Shown here: piece by piece, positions 33,520 through 41,436 of the stretch | Layout of the letters: each line of letters starts with the position of its first letter | Position numbering within the stretch: the first letter of the stretch is position 1 | Assembly: GCA_038534195.1 (NCBI GenBank) | Contig: JBCAXE010000001.1 | Span: forward strand, 62,001 to 126,000 | DNA: 64,000 nucleotides | Direction of reading: 5' to 3' | Origin: JAJFFW01 sp038534195 | GTDB taxonomy: Bacteria; Pseudomonadota; Alphaproteobacteria; Caulobacterales; Parvularculaceae | Translations under genes and position numbers: made by a program | The notes under the pieces: generated by a model | Told to the model about the DNA's origin: nothing | What the model saw: only the letters and a program-made list of their open reading frames with translations | The model's database searches: none

Positions 33520-34531
33520 AAATGATCGCGGCGACGACGCGGCGGAATTTGATTCGTCAGCAGATGACGCATTGCGCGAAGAGGCTGCGATTGAGCCGGA
33601 TCCTGTATCTACAGAGCCGGTGACAAAAGAAACGCAGATCATCGCCATCTATGGCAAGGGCGGTATCGGCAAGAGCTTTACGCTCGCGAACTTGAGCTAC
33701 ATGATGGCGCAACAAGGCAAGAAAGTATTGCTGATCGGTTGCGACCCGAAGAGTGACACCACGTCGTTGCTGTTCGGTGGACGCGCGTGCCCAACCATTA
33801 TTGAAACTTCAACAAAGAAGAAGCTTGCTGGCGAGGAAGTCGCGATCGGTGACGTTTGCTTCAAGCGTGACGGCGTCTTCGCTATGGAGTTGGGCGGACC
33901 TGAAGTCGGTCGCGGTTGCGGCGGGCGCGGCATCATCCATGGCTTTGAGTTGTTAGAAAAACTCGGGTTCCATGATTGGGATTTCGACTATGTCTTGCTC
34001 GACTTCTTGGGCGACGTGGTTTGCGGCGGTTTCGGGCTGCCGATTGCGCGTGACATGTGCCAGAAAGTCATTGTCGTTGGTTCCAATGATTTACAATCCT
34101 TATACGTTGCAAATAACGTTTGTTCAGCTGTTGAATATTTCAGAAAGCTTGGCGGCAATGTGGGCGTCGCCGGGATGGTCATCAACAAGGATGACGGGAC
34201 GGGTGAGGCGCATAAGTTCGCCGAATCGGTCGGCATTCCATTGCTGGCGGCGATCCCTGCAGACGAAGATATCCGCCGGAAAAGCGCTAACTACCAAATT
34301 GTCGGCAAACCCGGCGAGCGCTGGGGCCCGATGTTCGAAGAACTCGCCCGCAATGTCGCGACAGCGCCGCCGGTGCACCCCGCGCCGCTCGTTCATGACG
34401 ATTTATTAGGCCTCTTCTCCGCCGAAGAGACCGGCGCCGACTTTACGCTCAAACCCGCAACACCCGCGGACATGTGCGGAAAGGACACTGTGGCGAAACC
34501 TTCTCTGGAGGTCGTTTACGAAGAGATATGA
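33503..34531 (+). CDS. bchX: Chlorophyllide a reductase iron protein subunit X
   Basis: A 342-residue NifH-like Fe protein of chlorophyllide a oxidoreductase. The P-loop is IYGKGGIGKSFTLANLS, and the Fe-S cysteines lie in GRGCGGRGIIHGFE and GDVVCGGFGLPIARDM. The acidic 45-residue N-terminal extension is normal for BchX. The start at 33503 is set by GGAGG at 33491-33495 inside the end of bchC. It is coupled to bchY by an ATGA overlap. Confidence 0.97.
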   Translation: MTVLFENDRGDDAAEFDSSADDALREEAAIEPDPVSTEPVTKETQIIAIYGKGGIGKSFTLANLSYMMAQQGKKVLLIGCDPKSDTTSLLFGGRACPTIIETSTKKKLAGEEVAIGDVCFKRDGVFAMELGGPEVGRGCGGRGIIHGFELLEKLGFHDWDFDYVLLDFLGDVVCGGFGLPIARDMCQKVIVVGSNDLQSLYVANNVCSAVEYFRKLGGNVGVAGMVINKDDGTGEAHKFAESVGIPLLAAIPADEDIRRKSANYQIVGKPGERWGPMFEELARNVATAPPVHPAPLVHDDLLGLFSAEETGADFTLKPATPADMCGKDTVAKPSLEVVYEEI

Positions 34532-36132
34532 ATGACCGGAAGAACATAACGGAACGTGATTCGTTCGACCATGAAGTCGTCTACGATGAAGCCGGCGACA
34601 CCGCTGTCACGGTCGGTGCGCCCGACGTCGCGCCGCAGGCTGATGGTGAGAGCGGCGGATGCCATGGCGGCGCAGGCAAGATGCGACAGGCGGCGGAAGC
34701 TGCCGGTAAGTCGGAAGTCCTCGCGCAGTACGCGAAAGACTATCCTCAGGGTCCGCACGATCAACCGCAAAGCATGTGTCCGGCCTTCGGATCATTACGG
34801 GTCGGCCTGCGGATGCGGCGTACTGCGACGATTCTCTCCGGCTCTGCGTGTTGCGTTTACGGATTAACGTTCACATCCCATTTTTACGGCGCGAAGCGCA
34901 GCGTCGGCTATGTGCCGTTTAACTCCGAAACGCTTGTCACGGGAAAGCTCTTTGAGGACATAAAAGAAGCTGTCGAGGCGACCGCCGATCCGGAAAAGTA
35001 CGACGCCATCGTTGTCACAAACCTTTGTGTCCCGACAGCGTCCGGCGTGCCTTTGCGGTTACTGCCGAAGCAGATCAACGGCGTGCGCATCATTGGTATT
35101 GACGTGCCGGGCTTTGGCGTTCCAACGCATGCCGAGGCGAAAGATATTCTCGCCGGGGCCATGCTAAATTATGCGCGCGAGGAAGCTGAGGACGGCGCGG
35201 TTCAGCGACCTGATAGCCACGCGAGTGAATTGCCGACCGTAACGCTTCTTGGTGAGATGTTTCCGGCCGATCCGATCGGTGTCGGTCGGCTTCTGGAACC
35301 GATGGGATTAGCCGTCGGCGCCGTCGCGCCTACGCGCGAGTGGCGCGAATTGTACGCCGCGCTCGATTGCGCAGCCGTCGCAGCCATTCATCCGTTTTAT
35401 ACGGCGTCGATCCGTGAATTTAAGGCTGCGGGCCGTACGATCATTGGGTCGGCCCCGGTTGGGCTAGACGGAACCGCGGCTTGGCTGGAGCGGATTGGCG
35501 AGGCGTGCGGCGTTGCGGCCTCGAAAGTAAGCGCGGCGAAGAACGCGGCCTTGCCAGCAATAGCGGGCGCGCTTAAAGCGGCGCCGGTAAAAGGGCGGAT
35601 TACGTTATCAGGGTACGAAGGATCCGAATTGATCGTTGCGCGCCTCTTGAAAGAAAGCGGCGCCGATGTGCGTTATGTTGGGACAGCGTGTCCTCGCTCA
35701 CCCTGGTCTGAGGACGACTGCCAATGGCTGGAAGCGAAAGGCGTTCACGTTCAATACCGGGCGTCGCTGGAGCAAGACATCGCAGCCATGGAAGAATTCG
35801 CTCCTGATCTCGCCATTGGTACGACGCCCGTTGTGCAAAAAGCGAAGGAAACAGCGACGCCTGCTTTGTATTTCACAAATCTGATCTCGGCCCGGCCGCT
35901 GATGGGCCCCGCCGGCGCAGGGTCGATGACGCAGGTGGTGAACGCCGCGATCGCCAGCAAAGCGCGATTTGAGGAAATGCGCACCTTCTTTGAGGGGGTC
36001 GGCGAGGGCGATACCGCGGGCGTATGGGAAGACACGCCGACGGTAAATGAACAATTCCGTCAAAAACAGGAACGCAAACTCGCCCTTAAGGCCAAACGCG
36101 ACGCGAATCTGGAGGCGCCCGTCGGATGCTGA
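34528..36132 (+). CDS. bchY: Chlorophyllide a reductase subunit Y
   Basis: A 534-residue NifD-like catalytic subunit that, with BchZ, reduces the C7-C8 bond of chlorophyllide a. Conserved cysteines probably ligating the shared 4Fe-4S cluster lie in PQSMCPAFGSLR, SGSACCVYGLTF and VVTNLCVPTASGVP. The N-terminal 50 residues are acidic and Gly/His-rich. The start overlaps the bchX stop; the 3' end overlaps bchZ by 7 bases. Confidence 0.96.
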   Translation: MNDRKNITERDSFDHEVVYDEAGDTAVTVGAPDVAPQADGESGGCHGGAGKMRQAAEAAGKSEVLAQYAKDYPQGPHDQPQSMCPAFGSLRVGLRMRRTATILSGSACCVYGLTFTSHFYGAKRSVGYVPFNSETLVTGKLFEDIKEAVEATADPEKYDAIVVTNLCVPTASGVPLRLLPKQINGVRIIGIDVPGFGVPTHAEAKDILAGAMLNYAREEAEDGAVQRPDSHASELPTVTLLGEMFPADPIGVGRLLEPMGLAVGAVAPTREWRELYAALDCAAVAAIHPFYTASIREFKAAGRTIIGSAPVGLDGTAAWLERIGEACGVAASKVSAAKNAALPAIAGALKAAPVKGRITLSGYEGSELIVARLLKESGADVRYVGTACPRSPWSEDDCQWLEAKGVHVQYRASLEQDIAAMEEFAPDLAIGTTPVVQKAKETATPALYFTNLISARPLMGPAGAGSMTQVVNAAIASKARFEEMRTFFEGVGEGDTAGVWEDTPTVNEQFRQKQERKLALKAKRDANLEAPVGC

Positions 36133-37583
36133 TCCAGGATCATGATAGGGCAGGCGGCTATTGGGGCTCCGTATACGTCTTTACGGCCATCAAGGGACTC
36201 CAGGTGATCATTGACGGTCCGGTCGGGTGTGAAAACCTTCCCGTAACGTCAGTACTTCATTATACGGACGCGCTGCCGCCGCACGAATTGCCCATCGTTG
36301 TCACCGGCTTAGCTGAAGAAGAGCTCGGTCAGCACGGGACCGAAGCGGCGATGAAACGCGCGCGCGAAGTCCTCGACCCCGCCTTGCCGGCGGTTGTCGT
36401 CACGGGGTCCATCGCCGAGATGATCGGCGGCGGCGTGACGCCGGAAGGGTCAAACATTCATCGCTTCTTGCCCCGCACGATCGATGAGGATCAATGGCAA
36501 AGTGCTGATCGCGCCATGCTCTGGTTGTGGACGGAGTACGGGCAAACGAAAGGCCGCGATCCGAAACCGCGCAAACGGAAGGAAGGCGAGAAGCCCCGCG
36601 TCAACATCATCGGTCCCACATACGGCATGTTCAATACGCCGTCTGACTTGGCCGAGATCCGGCGGCTCGTCGAAGGCGTCGGCGCCGAGGTCAATATGGT
36701 CTTTCCGCTCGGCGCGCATATTGCGGATGTGCGCAACCTCATCGACGCCGACGTAAATGTCTGCATGTACCGCGAATTCGGGCGCAGCTTATGTGAGGCT
36801 CTGGGCAAGCCCTACCTTCAAGCGCCCGTCGGGCTTCACTCCACAACGAAATTTTTGAGAAAACTCGGCGACTTGACCGGTCTCGATCCGGAACCCTTCA
36901 TTGAGCGCGAAAAGCATACGACGATTAAACCCCTTTGGGATCTTTGGCGTTCGGTTACGCAGGATTTCTTTGGGACTGCGAATTTCGGAATCGTAGCGAA
37001 CGAAACTTATGCGCGCGGGGTACGGAATTTTCTCGAAAATGAACTTGGATTACCGTGCGCCTTTTCGTTCGCCCGTACAGCGGGACGCAAGACTGACAAT
37101 GATGCGGTCAAGGCGGCGATGAGCGACGGCGCACCGTTTGTCGTTTTCGGCAGTTTCAATGAGCGAATGTATCTTCAGGAAACAGGCGCGCGGTCCGTTT
37201 ACATCCCGGCCTCATTTCCCGGCGCTGTGATACGCCGCCATACAGGCACCCCGTTCATGGGATACGCTGGGGCCTCATACATCGTCCAGGAATATTGCAA
37301 CGGCCTTTTCGACGCCTTGTTCCACATTTTGCCCTTATCGACGGAAATGGATCAGGTGGAGGCGACGCCTTCCAAAATCGCCGCTCAATTGAGTTGGGAT
37401 GACGAGGCGAGCCGCCGGCTCGATCGATATGTGGAATCCTATCCCGTGCTGACCCGCATCTCGGCGGCGAAACGGCTGCGTGATTTCACCGAAGAAGAGG
37501 CGAGGCGGATGAACGAGGATCGTGTGTCCGAAATCCGCGTCGTCCAAAGCTATCGAGCGCTTAAAGGAAAAGCGGCTGCATAA
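36126..37583 (+). CDS. bchZ: Chlorophyllide a reductase subunit Z
   Basis: A 485-residue NifK-like partner of BchY. The cluster-ligand region is IIDGPVGCENLPVTSVLHYT. Other recognisable parts are GTPFMGYAGASYIVQEYCNG and the C-terminal helix ending AKRLRDFTEEEARRMNEDRV, typical of BchZ. pufQ follows after 24 bases, so the puf genes are read from the bchC promoter as well as any local one. Confidence 0.96.
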   Translation: MLIQDHDRAGGYWGSVYVFTAIKGLQVIIDGPVGCENLPVTSVLHYTDALPPHELPIVVTGLAEEELGQHGTEAAMKRAREVLDPALPAVVVTGSIAEMIGGGVTPEGSNIHRFLPRTIDEDQWQSADRAMLWLWTEYGQTKGRDPKPRKRKEGEKPRVNIIGPTYGMFNTPSDLAEIRRLVEGVGAEVNMVFPLGAHIADVRNLIDADVNVCMYREFGRSLCEALGKPYLQAPVGLHSTTKFLRKLGDLTGLDPEPFIEREKHTTIKPLWDLWRSVTQDFFGTANFGIVANETYARGVRNFLENELGLPCAFSFARTAGRKTDNDAVKAAMSDGAPFVVFGSFNERMYLQETGARSVYIPASFPGAVIRRHTGTPFMGYAGASYIVQEYCNGLFDALFHILPLSTEMDQVEATPSKIAAQLSWDDEASRRLDRYVESYPVLTRISAAKRLRDFTEEEARRMNEDRVSEIRVVQSYRALKGKAAA

Positions 37584-37607
37584 GAAATCCAATGAGGAGG
37601 CGAAATT

Positions 37608-37838
37608 ATGGTTGAAGCGACAATGGTGAAGGGGCGAACGGCGCACGCCCAGGAACGCACCGAATACAGAGCATATTTTCTGATCGCCTATCCCTTTTTC
37701 TTCCTGATTTCGATTTTCGGGCGGTTGTTTAGGTTTGTGGCGCCGGCGCGCTCACGCATGCGCGCCAAAGGGTCGGTTTTTGAGGAGGCTGCGGAAATCG
37801 CCCATAGCGTTATCCCGTGGGTTTTTTCGGGACGATGA
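37608..37838 (+). CDS. pufQ: PufQ, puf operon protein for bacteriochlorophyll/LH1 assembly
   Basis: A 76-residue protein with one membrane helix (AYFLIAYPFFFLISIFGRLF) and the PufQ C-terminus EIAHSVIPWVFSGR. PufQ is linked to bacteriochlorophyll supply for RC-LH1 assembly. AGGAGG is 7 bases before the ATG. It is the first gene of pufQBALM, in its usual place after bchZ. A second in-frame ATG (residue 6) exists but has no better site. Confidence 0.85.
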   Translation: MVEATMVKGRTAHAQERTEYRAYFLIAYPFFFLISIFGRLFRFVAPARSRMRAKGSVFEEAAEIAHSVIPWVFSGR

Positions 37839-37844
37839 AACAAG

Positions 37845-37870
37845 ACGGCCGCCGGGCCGTTCGTTCTTTT
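37845..37870 (+). terminator. Terminator-like hairpin between pufQ and pufB
   Basis: ACGGCC (37845-37850), loop GCCG, GGCCGT (37855-37860), followed by TCGTTCTTTT. The T-run is interrupted, so it could be a weak terminator or an RNA processing site that lowers pufQ message relative to pufBA. Confidence 0.45.
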
Positions 37871-37946
37871 GGCGGCGCGCCGTCAAGAGCCCGAGGTCGC
37901 GGGGTTAACGGCGGCGAGGACCATTGGTCAAAGAAAGGAGGCAGAA

Positions 37947-38105
37947 ATGTCTAATACTGATGGCGGCGGCGGATCTCCGTCGGGGATGACCCCGGAAGAG
38001 GCGCAGTCCGTCCATAAGTACATAGTCATGATCGCCGGTATTTATACCGGCATCGCGGTATTGGCGCATCTTCTGATGTGGATATATCGCCCGTGGTTTA
38101 TGTAA
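37947..38105 (+). CDS. pufB: Light-harvesting 1 beta polypeptide
   Basis: A 52-residue single-helix antenna protein. The bacteriochlorophyll-binding His is H41 in IAVLAHLLMWIYRPW, and the conserved H23 lies 18 residues earlier, as in other beta polypeptides. The N-terminal Gly/Ser stretch and C-terminal WIYRPWFM are typical. AAAGGAGG precedes the ATG at 37947. Confidence 0.96.
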   Translation: MSNTDGGGGSPSGMTPEEAQSVHKYIVMIAGIYTGIAVLAHLLMWIYRPWFM

Positions 38106-38110
38106 GATCA

Positions 38111-38134
38111 GTATAGGAATGAAAATTCCAATAC
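38111..38134 (+). other. GNRA-loop hairpin between pufB and pufA
   Basis: GTAT, A, GGAAT, loop GAAA, ATTCC, A, ATAC: a 9-bp stem with one A-A mismatch and a GNRA tetraloop. There is no T-run, so it is not a terminator. It stands in the 59-base gap between the LH1 genes and may influence mRNA stability or the beta/alpha ratio. Confidence 0.5.
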
Positions 38135-38164
38135 AAATAAGTCAAAATTGATTGGAGAAGAACC

Positions 38165-38347
38165 ATGTGGAGAGTTTGGTTAATGTTCGATGTTCGCCGT
38201 GCGATCATCGGGCTGCATGTGTTTCTCGCTGTCTTGGCATTTACGATTCATTTCATTTTGCTCAGCACCGAGAGATACAATTGGCTAAACGGCACCAGCT
38301 GGACAAGTTCTGCGGTTGAAACAGAATCGATTTCCAGGCTGACTTAG
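38165..38347 (+). CDS. pufA: Light-harvesting 1 alpha polypeptide
   Basis: A 60-residue single-helix antenna protein. It begins MWRVWLMFDVRRA, has a membrane helix, and the bacteriochlorophyll ligand H29 in FTIHFILLSTERYNWL. It pairs with PufB in the LH1 ring around the reaction centre. A GGAGAAG ribosome site precedes the ATG. Confidence 0.97.
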   Translation: MWRVWLMFDVRRAIIGLHVFLAVLAFTIHFILLSTERYNWLNGTSWTSSAVETESISRLT

Positions 38348-38353
38348 CTAAGT

Positions 38354-38410
38354 TGGGATCGGCGAATTCTGTTCGCCGATCCCACACTAAAGACCGCCGG
38401 AGGACCGGCG
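38354..38410 (+). other. Two mRNA hairpins between pufA and pufL
   Basis: The first is a perfect 13-bp stem, TGGGATCGGCGAA (38354-38366) with TTCGCCGATCCCA (38372-38384), loop of 5. The second is CGCCGG, loop AGGA, CCGGCG (38395-38410). No T-run follows either. In Rhodobacter, hairpins at this place shield pufBA mRNA from 3' decay, giving more LH1 than RC transcript; the same role is inferred here. Confidence 0.85.
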
Positions 38411-38462
38411 CTTACGGAAAACGCAGACAAACAGGTCATGCGAGTCGATAAGGAATAGAAAA

Positions 38463-39317
38463 ATGGCGTTATTGAGTTTTGAGCGAAAATACCGCGTTCG
38501 GGGCGGCACGCTAATCGGCGGTGACCTTTTTGATTTTTGGGTTGGCCCCTTTTATGTGGGCTTTTTTGGCGTAACCACAGCGTTCTTTGCGATTTTAGGG
38601 ACGATGCTGATTTTTTGGGGTGCGGCTCTAGGCGACACCTGGAACCCGTGGCTTATCGACATCAAGCCGCCGGACATCAGTTATGGTCTCGCGCTGGCGC
38701 CAATGGCTGAAGGCGGCCTCTGGCAAATAATTACGTTTTGCGCAATCGGCGCGTTCGGCTCGTGGGTCTTACGCGAAGTAGAAATCAGTCGAAAACTCGG
38801 CATGGGCTATCATGTGCCGATCGCATTCGCGGTCGCGGTGTTCGCTTATGTGACGCTCGTCGTTATTCGACCGATGCTTATGGGCGCCTGGGGGCACGGA
38901 TTTCCCTACGGAATAATGAGCCATCTCGATTGGGTCTCGTATACGGGTTATCAGTATGGGAATTTTCACTATAATCCCGCCCACATGATCGCCATCACCT
39001 TCTTCTTCACAACGACGCTGGCGCTTGCGATGCATGGCGGCGCTGTGCTTTCTGCGACAAATCCGGGCCGCGGCGAGGAAGTCAAAGCGCCGGAACATGA
39101 GAACTCATTCTTCCGCGATTTCTTCGGATATTCGGTCGGCACGCTCGGTATTCATCGGGTTGGATTGTTTCTCGCGCTTTCTGCAGGGTTCTGGAGCGCC
39201 GTGTGTATCGTGATCAGCGGCCCGCTTTATGAGGGCTCTTGGATCGAGTGGTGGAATGGTTGGAAGAACCTGCCGGTTTGGAACTGGAATTCAGGGAGCA
39301 CGATAAACAATGGTTGA
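38463..39317 (+). CDS. pufL: Photosynthetic reaction centre subunit L
   Basis: A 284-residue five-helix membrane protein binding bacteriochlorophyll, bacteriopheophytin, QB and the non-haem iron. It begins MALLSFERKYRVRGGTLIGG. Cofactor histidines are visible in NPAHMIAITFFFTTTLALAMHGG and in FGYSVGTLGIHRVG. AAGGAAT precedes the ATG. It overlaps pufM by 8 bases. Confidence 0.98.
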   Translation: MALLSFERKYRVRGGTLIGGDLFDFWVGPFYVGFFGVTTAFFAILGTMLIFWGAALGDTWNPWLIDIKPPDISYGLALAPMAEGGLWQIITFCAIGAFGSWVLREVEISRKLGMGYHVPIAFAVAVFAYVTLVVIRPMLMGAWGHGFPYGIMSHLDWVSYTGYQYGNFHYNPAHMIAITFFFTTTLALAMHGGAVLSATNPGRGEEVKAPEHENSFFRDFFGYSVGTLGIHRVGLFLALSAGFWSAVCIVISGPLYEGSWIEWWNGWKNLPVWNWNSGSTINNG

Positions 39318-40233
39318 TTATCAGAACATTCTTACCCAGACGCAGGTGCGCGGCCACTATGACCCTGGCGTTGAACAACCGAAAGAAGACTGGACCCGCG
39401 ATCATCTAAGGCAATTCAGCTATTGGATGGGAAAGATCGGCGATGCGCAGATCGGTCCCGTCTATCTGGGATGGACAGGCGTCGCATCGCTCCTCTTCGG
39501 GTTTGCGGCGATCGAGATTATCGGGCTCAATATGTGGGCCAGTGTAAACTGGGATATCGTACGGTTCGCCGGGCAATTGCCATGGCTCGCGCTTTATCCG
39601 CCGCCGCCGGAACAAGGCTTGAATTTCTTTCCACCCCTCAATCAAGGCGGGTGGTGGCTGCTTGCGGGATTATTCCTGACCGTCTCCATCATGTTGTGGT
39701 GGGTCCGGAGTTATCGGCGCGCACGCGCTAACGGCCTAGGCACACATGTGTGCTGGGCGTTTGCGGCCGCGATCTGGCTCTATCTTGTGCTCGGATTTAT
39801 TCGACCGATCATGATGGGTTCATGGAGCGAAGCGGTGCCGTTCGGCATCTTCCCGCATCTCGACTGGACGAATAACTTCTCACTCGTTTACGGCAATCTT
39901 TTCTATAATCCGTTCCACATGCTTTCTATCGTGTTCCTGTACGGATCAGCGCTCTTGTTCGCGATGCACGGCGCGACGATTTTGGCGGTCGGCCGCTATG
40001 GCGGCGAGCGGGAGATTGAGCAGATCTACGACCGCGGAACGGCGTCCGAGCGCGCCGGATTATTCTGGCGGTGGACGATGGGCTTCAACGCCTCGATGGA
40101 ATCCATCCACCGCTGGGCATGGTGGTTCGCCATTCTTTGCCCCATCACCGGCGGAATCGGCATCCTTCTTACCGGCACCGTTGTTGATAACTGGTATCTG
40201 TGGGGCATCGAGAACGGTTTCGCCAGAGGATAA
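39310..40233 (+). CDS. pufM: Photosynthetic reaction centre subunit M
   Basis: A 307-residue five-helix partner of PufL, binding QA and the iron. Visible features: NPFHMLSIVFLYGSALLFAMHG (special-pair and iron histidines), the iron-ligand Glu region YGGEREIEQIYDRG, and SMESIHRWAWWFA. The C-terminus ends soon after the last helix. A strong terminator follows, and no pufC lies downstream. Confidence 0.98.
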   Translation: MVDYQNILTQTQVRGHYDPGVEQPKEDWTRDHLRQFSYWMGKIGDAQIGPVYLGWTGVASLLFGFAAIEIIGLNMWASVNWDIVRFAGQLPWLALYPPPPEQGLNFFPPLNQGGWWLLAGLFLTVSIMLWWVRSYRRARANGLGTHVCWAFAAAIWLYLVLGFIRPIMMGSWSEAVPFGIFPHLDWTNNFSLVYGNLFYNPFHMLSIVFLYGSALLFAMHGATILAVGRYGGEREIEQIYDRGTASERAGLFWRWTMGFNASMESIHRWAWWFAILCPITGGIGILLTGTVVDNWYLWGIENGFARG

Positions 40234-40290
40234 AGCCCCCCCTGAGGCCCGGGCGCACCGCACTATTGCGGCGCCGCCAAAACGCGCCTC

Positions 40291-40327
40291 AAAAACCGCG
40301 CCGAATTTTTTTGGCGCGGTTTTTTCT
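40291..40327 (+). terminator. Rho-independent terminator of the puf operon
   Basis: A 12-bp stem (AAAAACCGCGCC with GGCGCGGTTTTT) with an AT-rich loop and a T-run. It ends the bchCXYZ-pufQBALM transcript directly after pufM. Confidence 0.93.
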
Positions 40328-40432
40328 TTCATTGTTCCTCTGAACCGCTTTTCGTACCGTTGTTCTTCTCAGGGCCCTTATTGAGGCGCCTTCCTGGATT
40401 CCGAGAGCGGGGTGAGGCTGTTGGCGGTCGAA

Positions 40433-41404
40433 ATGTCGAAAACGATCCTGTTGCTTGGCGCCACCGGTACAATCGGGCGCGCGACCGCCCGTGTGCTCCT
40501 GGAGCGTGGTCATAAGGTGATATGCGTTGTTCGTCCCGCCAGTCGCGAAAAAGCCGAGGCCGCCGGCTCCCAGACCAGCGGCAGCACGGTTGAAATCTGT
40601 GAAATTGAAAACATCGGCGACGTAGTGGTGCGTGATGGCGCGCCCGTCGACGCAATTATCTCTTGCATGGCTTCGCGCACGGGCGTCGCGCGGGACGCCT
40701 GGGATGTGGATTATCATGCGCATATGAAGGTGCTGAGGGCCGCCAAAGCTGCGGGCGTCTGGCAAATGGTGTTATTGTCGGCAATCTGCGTTCAAAAACC
40801 GCGCCTCGCTTTTCAGAAAGCAAAACTCGCTTTTGAAGAAGAGTTAGCCGCGTCGGGCCTTGACTATTCAATCGTTAGACCGACCGCCTACTTCAAATCT
40901 TTGTCGGGACAGGTTGAGCGATTGAAAAAAGGCAAATCGTTTGTCGTCTTTGGAAACGGTGAACTAACGGCGTGCAAACCCATTAGCGACAGGGATCTAG
41001 CGGTCTATATCGCCGATTGTCTCCATAAAGAGGATCGCCGCAACAAGATCTTGGCGATCGGCGGCCCTGGTCCAGCGCTGACGCCGCGTGAGCAGGGCGA
41101 AATCCTGTTCGAGCTGCTGGGCCGTAAACCTGTATTTCAGAAAACGCCCGTCGCGCTCTTCGATCTCATTGTGGGTGTCTTAAGTGTTGGCGGCGCGGTC
41201 GCGCCGCCGCTCGCCACGAAGGCGGAGCTAGCCCGCATTGGCCGGTATTACGCCACTGAATCGATGCTCGTTCTTGATCCTGAAAGCGGCGACTACCGCG
41301 CTGATCTCACCCCGTCCACGGGCGCCGATACGCTTAAGGAATACTACAAAGCGATTATTAGCGGTGACATCGACGACGACCGGGGCGATCACGCCGTCTT
41401 CTGA
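40433..41404 (+). CDS. bciA: Divinyl (proto)chlorophyllide 8-vinyl reductase, BciA type
   Basis: A 323-residue NAD(P)H-dependent SDR-like enzyme. The nucleotide site is ILLLGATGTIGRATARVLLE, and the stretch FQKAKLAFEEELAASGLDYS, then IVRPTAYFKSLSGQ, matches BciA of plants and bacteria. It reduces the 8-vinyl group to ethyl. A GTG at 40412 is possible; ATG at 40433 fits homologues (MSKTILLLGATG). It stands alone between the puf terminator and the convergent hemA. Confidence 0.88.
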   Translation: MSKTILLLGATGTIGRATARVLLERGHKVICVVRPASREKAEAAGSQTSGSTVEICEIENIGDVVVRDGAPVDAIISCMASRTGVARDAWDVDYHAHMKVLRAAKAAGVWQMVLLSAICVQKPRLAFQKAKLAFEEELAASGLDYSIVRPTAYFKSLSGQVERLKKGKSFVVFGNGELTACKPISDRDLAVYIADCLHKEDRRNKILAIGGPGPALTPREQGEILFELLGRKPVFQKTPVALFDLIVGVLSVGGAVAPPLATKAELARIGRYYATESMLVLDPESGDYRADLTPSTGADTLKEYYKAIISGDIDDDRGDHAVF

Positions 41405-41436
41405 GTCGCGGAGTGCGGCGGCGACGTCGGGAACGC

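Noticed and set aside
38354..38410. Terminator between pufA and pufL
   Set aside because: The hairpins are strong but no U-tract follows either one, and pufLM must be cotranscribed; a stability element is the better reading.
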